From NCBI RefSeq assembly GCF_021083185.1, contig NZ_JAIGQB010000003.1:434001-498000 (forward strand): DNA of 64,000 nt, given 5' to 3'. Both the position numbers and the translations under genes were made by a program. Positions 25,523 through 34,374 of this stretch are shown piece by piece (position 1 is the stretch's first letter; each line of letters opens with the position of its first letter). The DNA comes from Nocardioides furvisabuli (GTDB taxonomy: Bacteria > Actinomycetota > Actinomycetes > Propionibacteriales > Nocardioidaceae). The notes beneath the pieces were generated by a model that ran no database searches, was not told where the DNA came from, and saw only the letters and a program-made list of their open reading frames with translations.

Positions 25523-26083
25523 GTGACGCCGGACGTGATCGTGGTCGACCACCACGACTCCTACACCTGGAACCTGGTGCACCTCGTCGCCCGGGTCACC
25601 GGCGTCCTGCCGACGGTCGTGCAGCACGACGAGGTCACGGCCGAGGACGTCCTCGCCCACTCGCACGTGGTGCTCTCGCCCGGGCCGGGGCACCCGGCGG
25701 CGCCGGCGGACTTCGCGGTGGGAGGAGCGGTGCTGCGCGCCGGCACCCGCCCGGTGCTGGGGGTCTGCCTCGGCATGCAGGGACTGGTGACGGCGTACGG
25801 CGGCACGGTGGCGCGCCTCGAGCCGGCCCACGGCGACGTCGCGACGATCCGCCACGACGGCGGGGGCGTCTTCGCCGGGGTGCCACAGGGGTTCGCAGCG
25901 GTGCGCTACCACTCCCTCGGCGCGGTCGACGTCCCCGCCGACCTGGTGGCCACGGCGTGGAGCGAGGACGGCGTGGTGATGGGCGTGCGCCACCGCACGC
26001 TGCCGCTGGAGGGCGTGCAGTTCCACCCCGAGTCCGTCCTGTCCGAGCACGGCGTCGACCTCGTCCGGAACTTCCTCTCATGA
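25523..26083 (+). CDS. pabA: Aminodeoxychorismate synthase glutamine amidotransferase
   Basis: Class-I glutamine amidotransferase of 186 residues that supplies ammonia for 4-amino-4-deoxychorismate (folate pathway). Seen: VVDHHDSYTWNLVHL at the N-terminus, the oxyanion strand LSPGPGHP, nucleophile C82 in GVCLGMQG and the catalytic pair in VQFHPESVLS. Start GTG is leaderless. The stop overlaps the pabB start by 4 nt (ATGA), consistent with a heteromeric complex. A TrpG role is less likely given the partner. Confidence 0.9.
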   Translation: MTPDVIVVDHHDSYTWNLVHLVARVTGVLPTVVQHDEVTAEDVLAHSHVVLSPGPGHPAAPADFAVGGAVLRAGTRPVLGVCLGMQGLVTAYGGTVARLEPAHGDVATIRHDGGGVFAGVPQGFAAVRYHSLGAVDVPADLVATAWSEDGVVMGVRHRTLPLEGVQFHPESVLSEHGVDLVRNFLS

Positions 26084-27342
26084 GTGACCCGGTCTCCTTC
26101 TTCCGCGACGTCGCCGGCACGCACCGGCGCTGCTTCTGGCTCGACGGCGGTGGCGCGCGCGAGTGGTCGGGACGGCGCTCGATCATCGGCTGGCTCGAGG
26201 ACGACGACGTGTCGCTGTCCTGGTCGGCGGCCCGGGGCGAGGTGCGCGAGCACGCCGCCGGCACGTCGAGGGTCGTCGGCGACGACGTCTTCACCGTCCT
26301 CGAGGAGCGGATCCGCGCCGGGGAGCAGTGGTTCGGCTATCTCGGCTACGCCGCGCGCACCGACCTGCCCGCCGCCCCCGACCCGCTCCTGCCCGACGCG
26401 GTCTGGATGCGGCCGCGGGCGGTGCGGGTGTTCGAGCACGGTCCGGTGTCGCTGCCTTCGGGATCCCCGGCTGGCCGGGGATCCCTGACGTTGTCAGGCT
26501 CTGCAAGGCCTGACAACCTGCGGGAAGGGCCGACAACCCAGTACGCCGATGCCTTCGCCACCGTCCAGGAGCACCTGCGCGCCGGCAACTCCTACGAGGT
26601 CAACCTCACCCATCGGCTCACCCGGCACGCCGACCTCGACCCCCTGACGGCGTACCTCCGCCTCCGCGAGCTCAATCCGGCGCCGTACTCCGGCTTCCTC
26701 CAGCACGACGTCGACGGAGCGCGCGGATGGCTGCTGTCGAGCTCGCCGGAGAGGTACGCCCTCATCACCCCCGACCGGCACCTGGAGACCAAGCCGATCA
26801 AGGGCACCACGCCGCGCGGCACGACGCCGGCCGACGACGAGGCGCACCGGGCCCGGCTGGCCACGGACCCCAAGACGCGCGCCGAGAACCTGATGATCGT
26901 CGACCTGCTGCGCAACGACCTGTCGCTGGTGTGCGAGGTCGGTTCCGTCGAGGTCCCCGCGCTGATGCAGGTCGAGAGCTACGAGTCGGTGCACCAGCTC
27001 GTCTCCACCGTCCGCGGTCGGTTGCGCGAGGACGTCACGACCATCGCGGCGCTGCGCGCGCTCTTCCCCGCGGGCTCGATGACGGGGGCGCCGAAGCTGC
27101 GCACCATGCAGGTGATCGGAGAGGTGGAGGCGACCCCGCGCGGGGTGTACGCCGGCGCGTTCGGTTGGATCAGCGGCGACGGCCCGGCGGACCTGGGCGT
27201 CGTCATCCGCTCCCTGGTGACCGACGGCAGCGGCACCTGGTCACTCGGCACGGGCGGCGGGATCACCGTCCGCTCCGACGTGGCCGGGGAGTGGGCCGAG
27301 GCCCAGTGGAAGGCCGAGCGGCTGCTGCGCGTCTTCGACTAA
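26080..27342 (+). CDS. pabB: Aminodeoxychorismate synthase component I with in-frame repeat insertion
   Basis: Chorismate-binding enzyme of 420 residues; makes 4-amino-4-deoxychorismate with PabA. N-terminal domain 1-125; catalytic domain from about 158: VQEHLRAGNSYEVNLT, LLSSSPERY, TKPIKGTTPRG, ENLMIVDLLRNDL, LFPAGSMTGAPKLRTMQVI, YAGAFGWIS. Residues 126-153 (SGSPAGRGSLTLSGSARPD and neighbours) are encoded by an 85-bp palindromic repeat that also lies at 32965-33049. The insertion falls in the linker between domains and keeps the frame, so the enzyme probably still works. The 3' end overlaps the convergent kinase gene by 4 bp. Confidence 0.9.
   Translation: MSDPVSFFRDVAGTHRRCFWLDGGGAREWSGRRSIIGWLEDDDVSLSWSAARGEVREHAAGTSRVVGDDVFTVLEERIRAGEQWFGYLGYAARTDLPAAPDPLLPDAVWMRPRAVRVFEHGPVSLPSGSPAGRGSLTLSGSARPDNLREGPTTQYADAFATVQEHLRAGNSYEVNLTHRLTRHADLDPLTAYLRLRELNPAPYSGFLQHDVDGARGWLLSSSPERYALITPDRHLETKPIKGTTPRGTTPADDEAHRARLATDPKTRAENLMIVDLLRNDLSLVCEVGSVEVPALMQVESYESVHQLVSTVRGRLREDVTTIAALRALFPAGSMTGAPKLRTMQVIGEVEATPRGVYAGAFGWISGDGPADLGVVIRSLVTDGSGTWSLGTGGGITVRSDVAGEWAEAQWKAERLLRVFD
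26455..26539. repeat. 85-bp palindromic repeat, copy A, inside pabB
   Basis: Matches copy B (32965-33049) at about 70 of 85 positions, without gaps. It holds a strong hairpin (GGGATCCCCGGC, 2-nt spacer, complement), then TTGTCAGG with two downstream partners: CCTGACAA near and GCCGACAA far. It lies in frame in pabB and encodes about 28 residues. Confidence 0.88.
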
Positions 27343-28733
27343 CCCGGCGTCACAGCCGGCACGCCCGGCAACCTCAGCGCGAACCGCGCCCCGCCGGCCG
27401 GCGACTCGGACACGTCGATGCGCCCGCCGTGGCGGTCGACGACCTGCCGCACGATGGCCAGGCCGAGCCCGGAGCCGGGCATCGCGCGCGACTCCTCGGC
27501 GCGGTAGAACCGTTCGAAGACGTGCGGGCGGTCGGCCTCGGCGATGCCGGTGCCCTGGTCGTCGACGGTCAGCACGCCATCGGTCAGCCGCACGGTGACG
27601 GTGCCGTCGGCGGGGCTCCACTTGGCGGCGTTGTCGAGCAGGTTGGTCACCGCGCGCTCGAGGCTGCTGGCGTCGCCGACGACGGGCCACGGGTCGAGGT
27701 CGACGTCGAAGGACACGCCGTGGGCGCGACGGCGTACGCGGGTCACGGCACGCTCGACGGCCTCGGCGAGGTCCACCTCGGCGACCACGTGGGTCGTCGG
27801 CTCGTCGCGCGCGAGCTCGACCAGGTCGCCGACCAGTGCGCTGAGCTCCTCGATCTGCCCGCGCACGTCGTCGAGCAGCTCCAGGCGCGCCTCGGGCGGG
27901 AAGGCCTCGTTGCCCTCGGCCTGGCGGAGCAGGTCGAGGTTGGTGCGCAGCGAGGTGAGGGGGGTACGCAGCTCGTGGCTGGCGTCGGCGACCAGTCGCC
28001 GCTGGCGGTCGCGGGAGGCGCCGAGCGCGAGCAGCATCTGGTTGAACGCCGTGGCCAGGCGGGCGACCTCGTCATCCCCTTCGACCCGCAGCGGGGTCAG
28101 GTCCTCGGTGACGGCGATGTGCTCGACCGAGGAGGTCAGGCGGCGCACCGGGCGCAGGCCGCTGCGCGCGACGAGCCACCCGGCCAGCAGCGCCGCCAGG
28201 ACGCCGAGGGCGCCGAAGACGAAGAGCACGCCGCCGAGCTTCTCGAGCGTGCGGTCGTTGGGCGCGAGCGGCTGGGCGAGGATCAGGGCGTGGCCGCTGT
28301 TGGCCTGCACGGTGGCGACGCGGAACCGCTCGCCCTCACGCGTGACGATGGTGCGCACGGCCGACTCGCGCCGGCCGGTCGCGACGTCGTACTCCGGCTG
28401 GCCGAGGGTGAAGTCCGGCACGTCGTCGCCGGTCACGGCCCGGCCCTCGGCGCTGATGAAGATGATCCGCACGTCGGCGGCGCCGAGCATCCAGGCGGGG
28501 GCGCCGCGGGCGGTGATCTCCGACAGCGTGGTGAACGCGGTGGCCTTGTGGGCGCGGTTGAGCAACGACTGGTCGAGCGAGCTCATCAGCTGCTGGCGCA
28601 TCACGACGAAGGCGGTGAGGGCCATGACGGCGATCGAGACGCCGAGCGCCACCGTGGTGATGACGGCGACCCGCGAGGCCAGCGACCTGCGGTAGTGCCA
28701 GCGCCCGTCGGGCCACGGCGTGCTGCCGCTCAT
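27339..28733 (-). CDS. Sensor histidine kinase, MprB/BaeS type
   Basis: Membrane kinase of 464 residues. Transmembrane helices at about 20-42 and 168-190 flank an extracytoplasmic sensor; HAMP follows at 190-245; HisKA contains the phosphorylated histidine in [15 protein letters not shown]; the ATP-binding domain has [10 protein letters not shown] (N box), VDDQGTGI (G1) and GSGLGLAIV (G2). The ATG overlaps the stop of the response regulator by 4 nt. Architecture matches mycobacterial MprB, which senses envelope stress, but the signal here is unknown. Confidence 0.92.
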   Translation of the reverse strand: MSGSTPWPDGRWHYRRSLASRVAVITTVALGVSIAVMALTAFVVMRQQLMSSLDQSLLNRAHKATAFTTLSEITARGAPAWMLGAADVRIIFISAEGRAVTGDDVPDFTLGQPEYDVATGRRESAVRTIVTREGERFRVATVQANSGHALILAQPLAPNDRTLEKLGGVLFVFGALGVLAALLAGWLVARSGLRPVRRLTSSVEHIAVTEDLTPLRVEGDDEVARLATAFNQMLLALGASRDRQRRLVADASHELRTPLTSLRTNLDLLRQAEGNEAFPPEARLELLDDVRGQIEELSALVGDLVELARDEPTTHVVAEVDLAEAVERAVTRVRRRAHGVSFDVDLDPWPVVGDASSLERAVTNLLDNAAKWSPADGTVTVRLTDGVLTVDDQGTGIAEADRPHVFERFYRAEESRAMPGSGLGLAIVRQVVDRHGGRIDVSESPAGGARFALRLPGVPAVTPG

Positions 28734-29425
28734 GATTCCTTCAGCACGTAGCCGACGCCGCGCACGGTCTGGATCAGCCGCTGCTCGCCCGCCGCCTCGG
28801 TCTTGCGGCGGAGGTAGCCGACGTAGACCTCGAGGGAGTTGGCGCTGGTCGGGAAGTCGTAGCCCCAGACCTCCTCGAGGATGAACGACCGGTCGAGCAC
28901 CCGGCGCGGCCGGCGCAGGAACATCTCCAGCAGGGTGAACTCCGTGCGGGTCAGCTCGATCGCGCGACCGTTGCGGGTCACGTCGCGGCTGGCCACGTCC
29001 ATCGTCAGGTCGGCGAAGGTCAGCAGCTCGCCCGCGGCGTCGTCGTCGGGCACGACGCGGCGCAGCAGCGCGCGCAGCCGGGCCAGCAGCTCCTCGAGCG
29101 CGAAGGGCTTGGTGAGGTAGTCGTCGGCCCCGGCGTCGAGACCCTCCACCCGGTCGCCGACCGCGTCGCGGGCGGTGAGCACCAGGACCGGTACGTCGTT
29201 GCCGGCGGCGCGCAGCGCCCGCGTGGTCTCGATGCCGTCCAGGCGCGGCATCATCACGTCGATGACCACCACGTCGGGGTGCTGGGCGCCGACCGCGACC
29301 AGGCCCTCGGCGCCGTCGGCGGCCAGCGCCACCTCGTAGCCGTTGAACTCCAGCGAGCGGCGCAGCGAGTCACGCACGGCGCGGTCGTCGTCGACCACCA
29401 GCACGCGGGGCTTGGACTCGGTCAC
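28730..29425 (-). CDS. OmpR-family response regulator, MprA-like
   Basis: DNA-binding response regulator of 231 residues. Receiver 1-120 with [10 protein letters not shown], phosphoacceptor Asp in [12 protein letters not shown] and K in YLTKPF; winged-helix domain 135-231 with [16 protein letters not shown] and [11 protein letters not shown]. First gene of a two-gene operon with its kinase (ATGA overlap). The GTG start has CATCCT 7 nt upstream. Target genes are not evident nearby. Confidence 0.93.
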   Translation of the reverse strand: MTESKPRVLVVDDDRAVRDSLRRSLEFNGYEVALAADGAEGLVAVGAQHPDVVVIDVMMPRLDGIETTRALRAAGNDVPVLVLTARDAVGDRVEGLDAGADDYLTKPFALEELLARLRALLRRVVPDDDAAGELLTFADLTMDVASRDVTRNGRAIELTRTEFTLLEMFLRRPRRVLDRSFILEEVWGYDFPTSANSLEVYVGYLRRKTEAAGEQRLIQTVRGVGYVLKES

Positions 29426-29432
29426 AGCCGCA

Positions 29433-29438
29433 AGGATG
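29433..29438 (-). promoter_or_regulatory. -10 hexamer CATCCT, possible leaderless start
   Basis: Minus-strand CATCCT, 7 nt, then GTG at 29425. Weaker match than others in the set. Confidence 0.35.
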
Positions 29439-29477
29439 CCAGCCGCGCCTGAGCAGAGGCTGAAGAACGGGCGCAGG

Positions 29478-30341
29478 TCAGGTGTAGCGGGCGGCGATCG
29501 TCCCGGCGCGGGCGCCGTAGCCCCCGCCGAACATGCACGCGTGAGCGAGCAGCGGGAAGAGCTGGTGGACCCCCAGCCGGTCCTCCCAGCCCTCGGCGAG
29601 CGGGGCCACCTCGTCGTACGCCGCCACGACCCGCGGCAGGTGGGTGAGGCCGAAGAGGTGCAGCATCGCGAGGTCGACCTCGCGGTGGCCGCCGTAGGCC
29701 GCCGGGTCGATCACGTGGATCACGCCGTCCTGGCCCCACAGGCAGTTGCCGTTCCACAGGTCGCCGTGCAGGCGCGCGGGCGCCTCGTCGGGCAGCAGGT
29801 CGGTGAGCCGGCCGACGACCGCCTCGACCGCCACGGCGTCGGAGTCGGCGATCGCGCCGCGGTCGCGGGCGAGCTTGAGGTAGGGCAGGACCCGGCGCAC
29901 GGCGTAGAACTCCGCCCACGAGCCGGCGGTCCGGTTGGGCAGCGGCAGGCGCCCGATGAAGCCGTCGTGGTCGAGGCCCCAGCCGTCGGCGCCGGCGGTG
30001 TGCGTGGCGGCGAGCTGCTGGCCGAAGGCGGCGGCCGCCTCGACGGGCGTCTTGGCGCCCGGCTCGACCCACGCCAGGATCACGCAGTCGCCGGCGGCGG
30101 CGAGGACCTCGGGGACGGGCACGCCTCCCTCGACCTCGTCGAGCCACGCGAGGCCGGCCACCTCCGCCTCGAAGAAGCCCTCCGGGGCGTGCGGCAGCGT
30201 CTTCATCAGCGCGGTCTGGCCGCTGGAGAGGCGCAGGCGGGTGGCGGTGGCGACGTCGCCCCCGGCGACCGGCGAGGTCGCGACGACGGACGCGCCGAGG
30301 AGCTCCTCTGCGCGCCGGGCGACCAACGGCTGGCGAGCCAT
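29478..30341 (-). CDS. Fructosamine kinase-family protein
   Basis: Kinase of 287 residues that phosphorylates ketosamine adducts on proteins so that they break down (deglycation). Seen: [15 protein letters not shown] with the ATP-binding Lys, the catalytic [11 protein letters not shown] loop and the metal-binding [15 protein letters not shown]. The ATG shares one base with the stop of the phosphatase gene (TGATG). In other bacteria this family sits next to low-molecular-weight phosphatases, as here, so the two may act in the same repair route. Confidence 0.9.
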   Translation of the reverse strand: MARQPLVARRAEELLGASVVATSPVAGGDVATATRLRLSSGQTALMKTLPHAPEGFFEAEVAGLAWLDEVEGGVPVPEVLAAAGDCVILAWVEPGAKTPVEAAAAFGQQLAATHTAGADGWGLDHDGFIGRLPLPNRTAGSWAEFYAVRRVLPYLKLARDRGAIADSDAVAVEAVVGRLTDLLPDEAPARLHGDLWNGNCLWGQDGVIHVIDPAAYGGHREVDLAMLHLFGLTHLPRVVAAYDEVAPLAEGWEDRLGVHQLFPLLAHACMFGGGYGARAGTIAARYT

Positions 30342-30850
30342 CAGGCCCGGTCCTGCGGGTCGTCCAGGAGCGGCTGGAGGGCGGCCACGATCGCGTCGCT
30401 CGTGCGCTCGACCATCGCCAGCACCTCCTCGAACCCGTCGGCCCCACCGTAGTACGGGTCCGGGACCTCAGCGCCCGGATCGACCGGATCGAGGTCGCGG
30501 AACAGGCCGATGCGCTCTGCGCGCCCACCCACGTCGGCGAGGTTGGCCATGTCCATCACCAGCACCACGTCGTACGCCCCGGGGCGGGCGTCGTCGTACT
30601 GCCGCGCCCGGTGGCGGGTGGGGTCGTAACCCGCGGCGGCGAGGGTCGCGGCGGCGCGGTCGTCCATCGGGTTGCCGACGTGCCAGCCACCGGTGCCCGA
30701 CGAGGTCACCTCGACGCGGTCGTCGAGTCCGGCGTCGGCGAGGTGGCTCTCGAGGACGACGTGGGCGGTGGGGGAGCGGCAGATGTTGCCGAGGCAGACG
30801 AGCTCGATGCGGTAGCGGCCCGGCACGCGGGGAGGAGGGAGGGTCCGCAA
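30341..30850 (-). CDS. Low-molecular-weight protein-tyrosine phosphatase
   Basis: Cysteine phosphatase of up to 169 residues. The P-loop VCLGNICRSP carries the C-x5-R-S active site near the N-terminus; VPDPYYGG holds the general-acid Asp and the two Tyr of the DPYY loop. The start is uncertain: TTG at 30850 gives 169 residues, GTG at 30826 gives 161, which fits the family slightly better. Neither has a good ribosome site. The gene begins 6 nt after the holin-like gene and overlaps the fructosamine kinase by one base. Confidence 0.88.
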   Translation of the reverse strand: MRTLPPPRVPGRYRIELVCLGNICRSPTAHVVLESHLADAGLDDRVEVTSSGTGGWHVGNPMDDRAAATLAAAGYDPTRHRARQYDDARPGAYDVVLVMDMANLADVGGRAERIGLFRDLDPVDPGAEVPDPYYGGADGFEEVLAMVERTSDAIVAALQPLLDDPQDRA

Positions 30851-30856
30851 GCCTGC

Positions 30857-31246
30857 TCAGTCCCGGGACGGCAGCGCGGTGCGGACGCCCCAGCCGACGA
30901 CGGTGATGACGAGCGAGCCGACCACGGCGGTCCAGAAGCCGTCGACGGTGAAGCCGATGTCGAAGGCGTCGGCCAGCCGCGCGGTGAGCATCAGCATGAG
31001 CGCGTTGATGACCAGCAGCAGGAAGCCCAGCGTCAGGATGATGAAGGGCAACGACAGGAGCTTGACCACCGGCTCGATGAAGGTCGAGACCAGTCCGAGG
31101 ATCAGCGCCACCAGCAGCACCGGGACGACCTTGTCCTGGAGCTCGGCCTGGCCGGAGCGCGCACCGGTGAACGAGATTCCGTCGAGCAGCCACGCTGCGA
31201 CGGAGAGCCCCGCGGCGTAGGTGAGCAACCAGGTGATGAAACGCAT
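30857..31246 (-). CDS. Phage-holin-4-like small membrane protein
   Basis: Membrane protein of 129 residues with four hydrophobic helices (about 4-22, 42-62, 66-90, 102-122) and the family phrase NALMLMLTARLADAFDIGF. Such proteins are common chromosomal genes in actinobacteria and are not evidence of a prophage; function unknown. First gene of an operon with the phosphatase and fructosamine kinase. The ATG has TAGTGT 6 nt upstream. Confidence 0.85.
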   Translation of the reverse strand: MRFITWLLTYAAGLSVAAWLLDGISFTGARSGQAELQDKVVPVLLVALILGLVSTFIEPVVKLLSLPFIILTLGFLLLVINALMLMLTARLADAFDIGFTVDGFWTAVVGSLVITVVGWGVRTALPSRD

Positions 31247-31252
31247 GTCCTG

Positions 31253-31258
31253 ACACTA
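31253..31258 (-). promoter_or_regulatory. -10 hexamer TAGTGT, leaderless start
   Basis: Minus-strand TAGTGT, then caggac, then ATG at 31246; head of the three-gene operon. It lies about 40 bp from the opposing TAGCCT of the VanZ gene. Confidence 0.5.
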
Positions 31259-31298
31259 GCGACTCGCTCATGCTCGGGGAGGTCGCACCGGGTCTGGC

Positions 31299-31304
31299 TA
31301 GCCT
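31299..31304 (+). promoter_or_regulatory. -10 hexamer TAGCCT, leaderless start
   Basis: TAGCCT with 7 nt (cccccgc) before ATG at 31312. Confidence 0.5.
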
Positions 31305-31311
31305 CCCCCGC

Positions 31312-31869
31312 ATGACGATCGGCGGCACGGGTGTGATGGTGCTCGGCGCCCTCGTCGCAGGTGGGCTCGCGGTGCTGCTCGCCCTGGCGCTGCGGGCGCG
31401 GCTCGGCGCCGCCACCTCGATCGCCGTCGCAGGGCTTCTGTGGTCGCTGACCGCGATCGCCCTGGTCACGCTCGTCCCGACGCGTCCCGACGTCGGGGTG
31501 GTGCCGGCCGAGACCCGCAGCGAGTCGTGCTCGTGGGACTACGGCGGCCCGTCGGGCACCACCTTCGAGGTCCTCGGCCTCGACCAGCGCATGCTCAACG
31601 TGCTGCTCTTCGTGCCGGCCGGGGTGTTCCTCGTGCTGGCGGCGGGTCGCTGGTGGTCGGGGCTCGCGCTCGCGCCGGTCGGCCTCGCCCTTCTGGCGGC
31701 GTACAGCCTGGGCATCGAGGTCACCCAGCTCCAGCTCGCCCGGCTCGACCGCGCCTGCGACGTCACCGACCTCGTCGACAACGTCCTCGGTGCGGGCATC
31801 GGGGCCGCGATCGGGGTGGTGCTGCTCCCGGTCGTGAGGCCGTGGCGGGATCGTCGTACGGCTGAATAG
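31312..31869 (+). CDS. VanZ-family membrane protein
   Basis: Membrane protein of 185 residues with four to five helices. The segment LNVLLFVPAGVFLVLA followed by SLGIEVTQLQL and CDVTDLVDNVLGAGIG is the VanZ signature. VanZ of Tn1546 gives low-level teicoplanin resistance, but chromosomal relatives have unknown jobs at the envelope. The ATG at 31312 was preferred to an upstream one at 31270 because of TAGCCT placed 7 nt before it. Divergent from the holin-like operon. Confidence 0.82.
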   Translation: MTIGGTGVMVLGALVAGGLAVLLALALRARLGAATSIAVAGLLWSLTAIALVTLVPTRPDVGVVPAETRSESCSWDYGGPSGTTFEVLGLDQRMLNVLLFVPAGVFLVLAAGRWWSGLALAPVGLALLAAYSLGIEVTQLQLARLDRACDVTDLVDNVLGAGIGAAIGVVLLPVVRPWRDRRTAE

Positions 31870-31872
31870 GGT
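31867..31872 (+). promoter_or_regulatory. -10 hexamer TAGGGT, leaderless start
   Basis: TAGGGT overlaps the VanZ stop (TAG) and ends 6 nt before the ATG at 31879. Confidence 0.5.
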
Positions 31873-31878
31873 CTCCCC

Positions 31879-32949
31879 ATGACCACCCCCCAGCCCCGGC
31901 CCAACGTGCTCGCCATCCCTGCGTACGTCGCCGGCAAGCCGCCCGTCGCCCGACCCGGGCTGACGTCCTACAAGCTGTCGTCGAACGAGAACCCCTACCC
32001 GCCGCTGCCCGGCGTGCTGGAGGCCGCGCACGAGGCGGCGGCGCAGATGAACCGCTACCCCGACATGGGCAGCACCGCGCTCTACGCCGCGCTCGGCGAG
32101 GCGATGGGCGTGCCGGTCGACGACCTCGCCGCGGCCACCGGTTCGGTCGCGCTGATCTACCAGCTCGTCAACGCCTTCTGCGAGCCCGGAGACGAGGTCG
32201 TCTACGCCTGGCGCTCCTTCGAGGCCTACCCCATCGCCGTCACCGCCGGAGGGGCGACGAGCGTCCAGGTGCCGGTGACCGCCGACGGCCGCCACGACCT
32301 CGACGCGATGGCGGCCGCGATCACCGACCGCACCAGGGTCGTCATCGTCTGCACGCCCAACAACCCGACCGGACCGGCCGTCACGCAGGCCGACCTCGAC
32401 GCCTTCATCGCTCGCGTCCCGTCGCACGTGGTCGTCGTGGTCGACGAGGCCTACCTCGAGTTCGTGCGGATGGACGACGCCATCGACGGCATCGCGACCT
32501 ACCGCCGCCACGACAACGTCGTGCTCACCCGCACCTTCTCCAAGGCCTACGGCCTCGCCGGCTTCCGCGTCGGCTACGCCGTCGCCCCCGCGCCGCTGGC
32601 CGCCGCGCTACGGGCGGTGTCGCTGCCCTTCGGTGTCAGCCACGTCGCCCAGGCGGCGGCGATCGCCTCGCTGGCCGCCCGCGAGGAGCTGTTCGAGCGG
32701 GTCTCCGACCTGGTGGACCGGCGTGCCGACCTGATCGGCCGGCTGCGCGAGGTCGGCTGGGAGCTGCCCGACGCGCAGGGCAACTTCGTGTGGTTCCCGC
32801 TCGGGGACCGGGCGCTGGACTTCGCCGCGGCCTGCGGCGAGGTCGGGATCTCGGTGCGGCCCTTCGCCGGCGACGGCGTACGCGTCAGCATCGGCGAGGC
32901 CGAGGCCTTGGACCGGTTCGTCGAGGTGGCCGCGCGCTTTGCTCCCTGA
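31879..32949 (+). CDS. Aromatic / histidinol-phosphate aminotransferase (Pat/HisC2 type)
   Basis: PLP-dependent class-II aminotransferase of 356 residues. Seen: LTSYKLSSNENPYPPLP at 28-44, GSVALIYQLVNAF and AWRSFEAYPI, CTPNNPTGP, DEAYLEF and the PLP lysine in RTFSKAYGLAGFRVGY, ending with NFVWFPLG and GVRVSIG. The WRSFEAYP segment matches mycobacterial Pat/HisC2, which transaminates phenylpyruvate and other aromatic 2-oxo acids; a histidine-pathway role is the alternative. No other his genes are near, which favours Pat. Leaderless start. Confidence 0.88.
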   Translation: MTTPQPRPNVLAIPAYVAGKPPVARPGLTSYKLSSNENPYPPLPGVLEAAHEAAAQMNRYPDMGSTALYAALGEAMGVPVDDLAAATGSVALIYQLVNAFCEPGDEVVYAWRSFEAYPIAVTAGGATSVQVPVTADGRHDLDAMAAAITDRTRVVIVCTPNNPTGPAVTQADLDAFIARVPSHVVVVVDEAYLEFVRMDDAIDGIATYRRHDNVVLTRTFSKAYGLAGFRVGYAVAPAPLAAALRAVSLPFGVSHVAQAAAIASLAAREELFERVSDLVDRRADLIGRLREVGWELPDAQGNFVWFPLGDRALDFAAACGEVGISVRPFAGDGVRVSIGEAEALDRFVEVAARFAP

Positions 32950-32964
32950 GGTGTCGGCGTCACT

Positions 32965-33049
32965 CCTTCGGGATCCCCGGCTGACCGGGGATCCCTCAGG
33001 TTGTCAGGCCATGCACGGGCCGACAACCATCAGGAGAGCCTGACAACCC
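32965..33049. repeat. 85-bp palindromic repeat, copy B, intergenic
   Basis: Same element as in pabB (26455-26539). The GGGATCCCCGGC hairpin is intact; TTGTCAGG is followed by GCCGACAA near and CCTGACAA far, the reverse of copy A. It begins 16 nt after the aminotransferase stop, so it may end that transcript. Confidence 0.88.
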
Positions 33050-33144
33050 CGCGCTCCGCAGGTGCGGGGGTGGTCCACCGGTATCCGGTCAGTCCTCGGC
33101 CCTCCTGGCAGCCGTTTCCCGGTGGACTACCGGGGGCGGGTGGC

Positions 33145-33150
33145 TATGGT
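33145..33150 (+). promoter_or_regulatory. -10 hexamer TATGGT, leaderless start
   Basis: TATGGT, then tgaacc, then the GTG at 33157. Confidence 0.5.
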
Positions 33151-33156
33151 TGAACC

Positions 33157-34146
<990 letters not shown>

Positions 34147-34374
34147 CTGGCGTACGCCACTGGGACGCCCGGGGCAGGTGTGACGCTTGATTCCCGAGTT
34201 TTCTCCGTGCTTGGTCGAGTTTCGGTCAAGCCAGCCCCCAGTTAGCCCATCGCTTCGTCGAAGCATCGTGGTGTGAGCCTGTCGAGGCGGCACGGTTGTG
34301 CCATCGGCTGCCCGTCCGGGGTGGGCAGCACCGGCTGGCCCCCGTCGCGGGGGTCGCTCGTCAGGGGATGGCCA
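34147..34374. other. Structured non-coding stretch before secreted-protein gene
   Basis: No gene seen. An AT-richer segment (about 34190-34240) is followed by three hairpins: GCTTCG/CGAAGC near 34250, GCTGCCC with GGGCAGC near 34310-34330 and GCCCCC/GGGGGT near 34340-34360. This looks like a promoter and folded leader for the next gene. Confidence 0.5.

Noticed and set aside
21766..27342. A phenazine biosynthesis cluster
   Set aside because: Only a PhzE-like gene is present; pabA/pabB belong to folate synthesis and the sulfatase is unrelated.
30857..31246. Prophage remnant suggested by a holin-like protein
   Set aside because: No other phage genes nearby; this family is a normal chromosomal membrane protein in actinobacteria.
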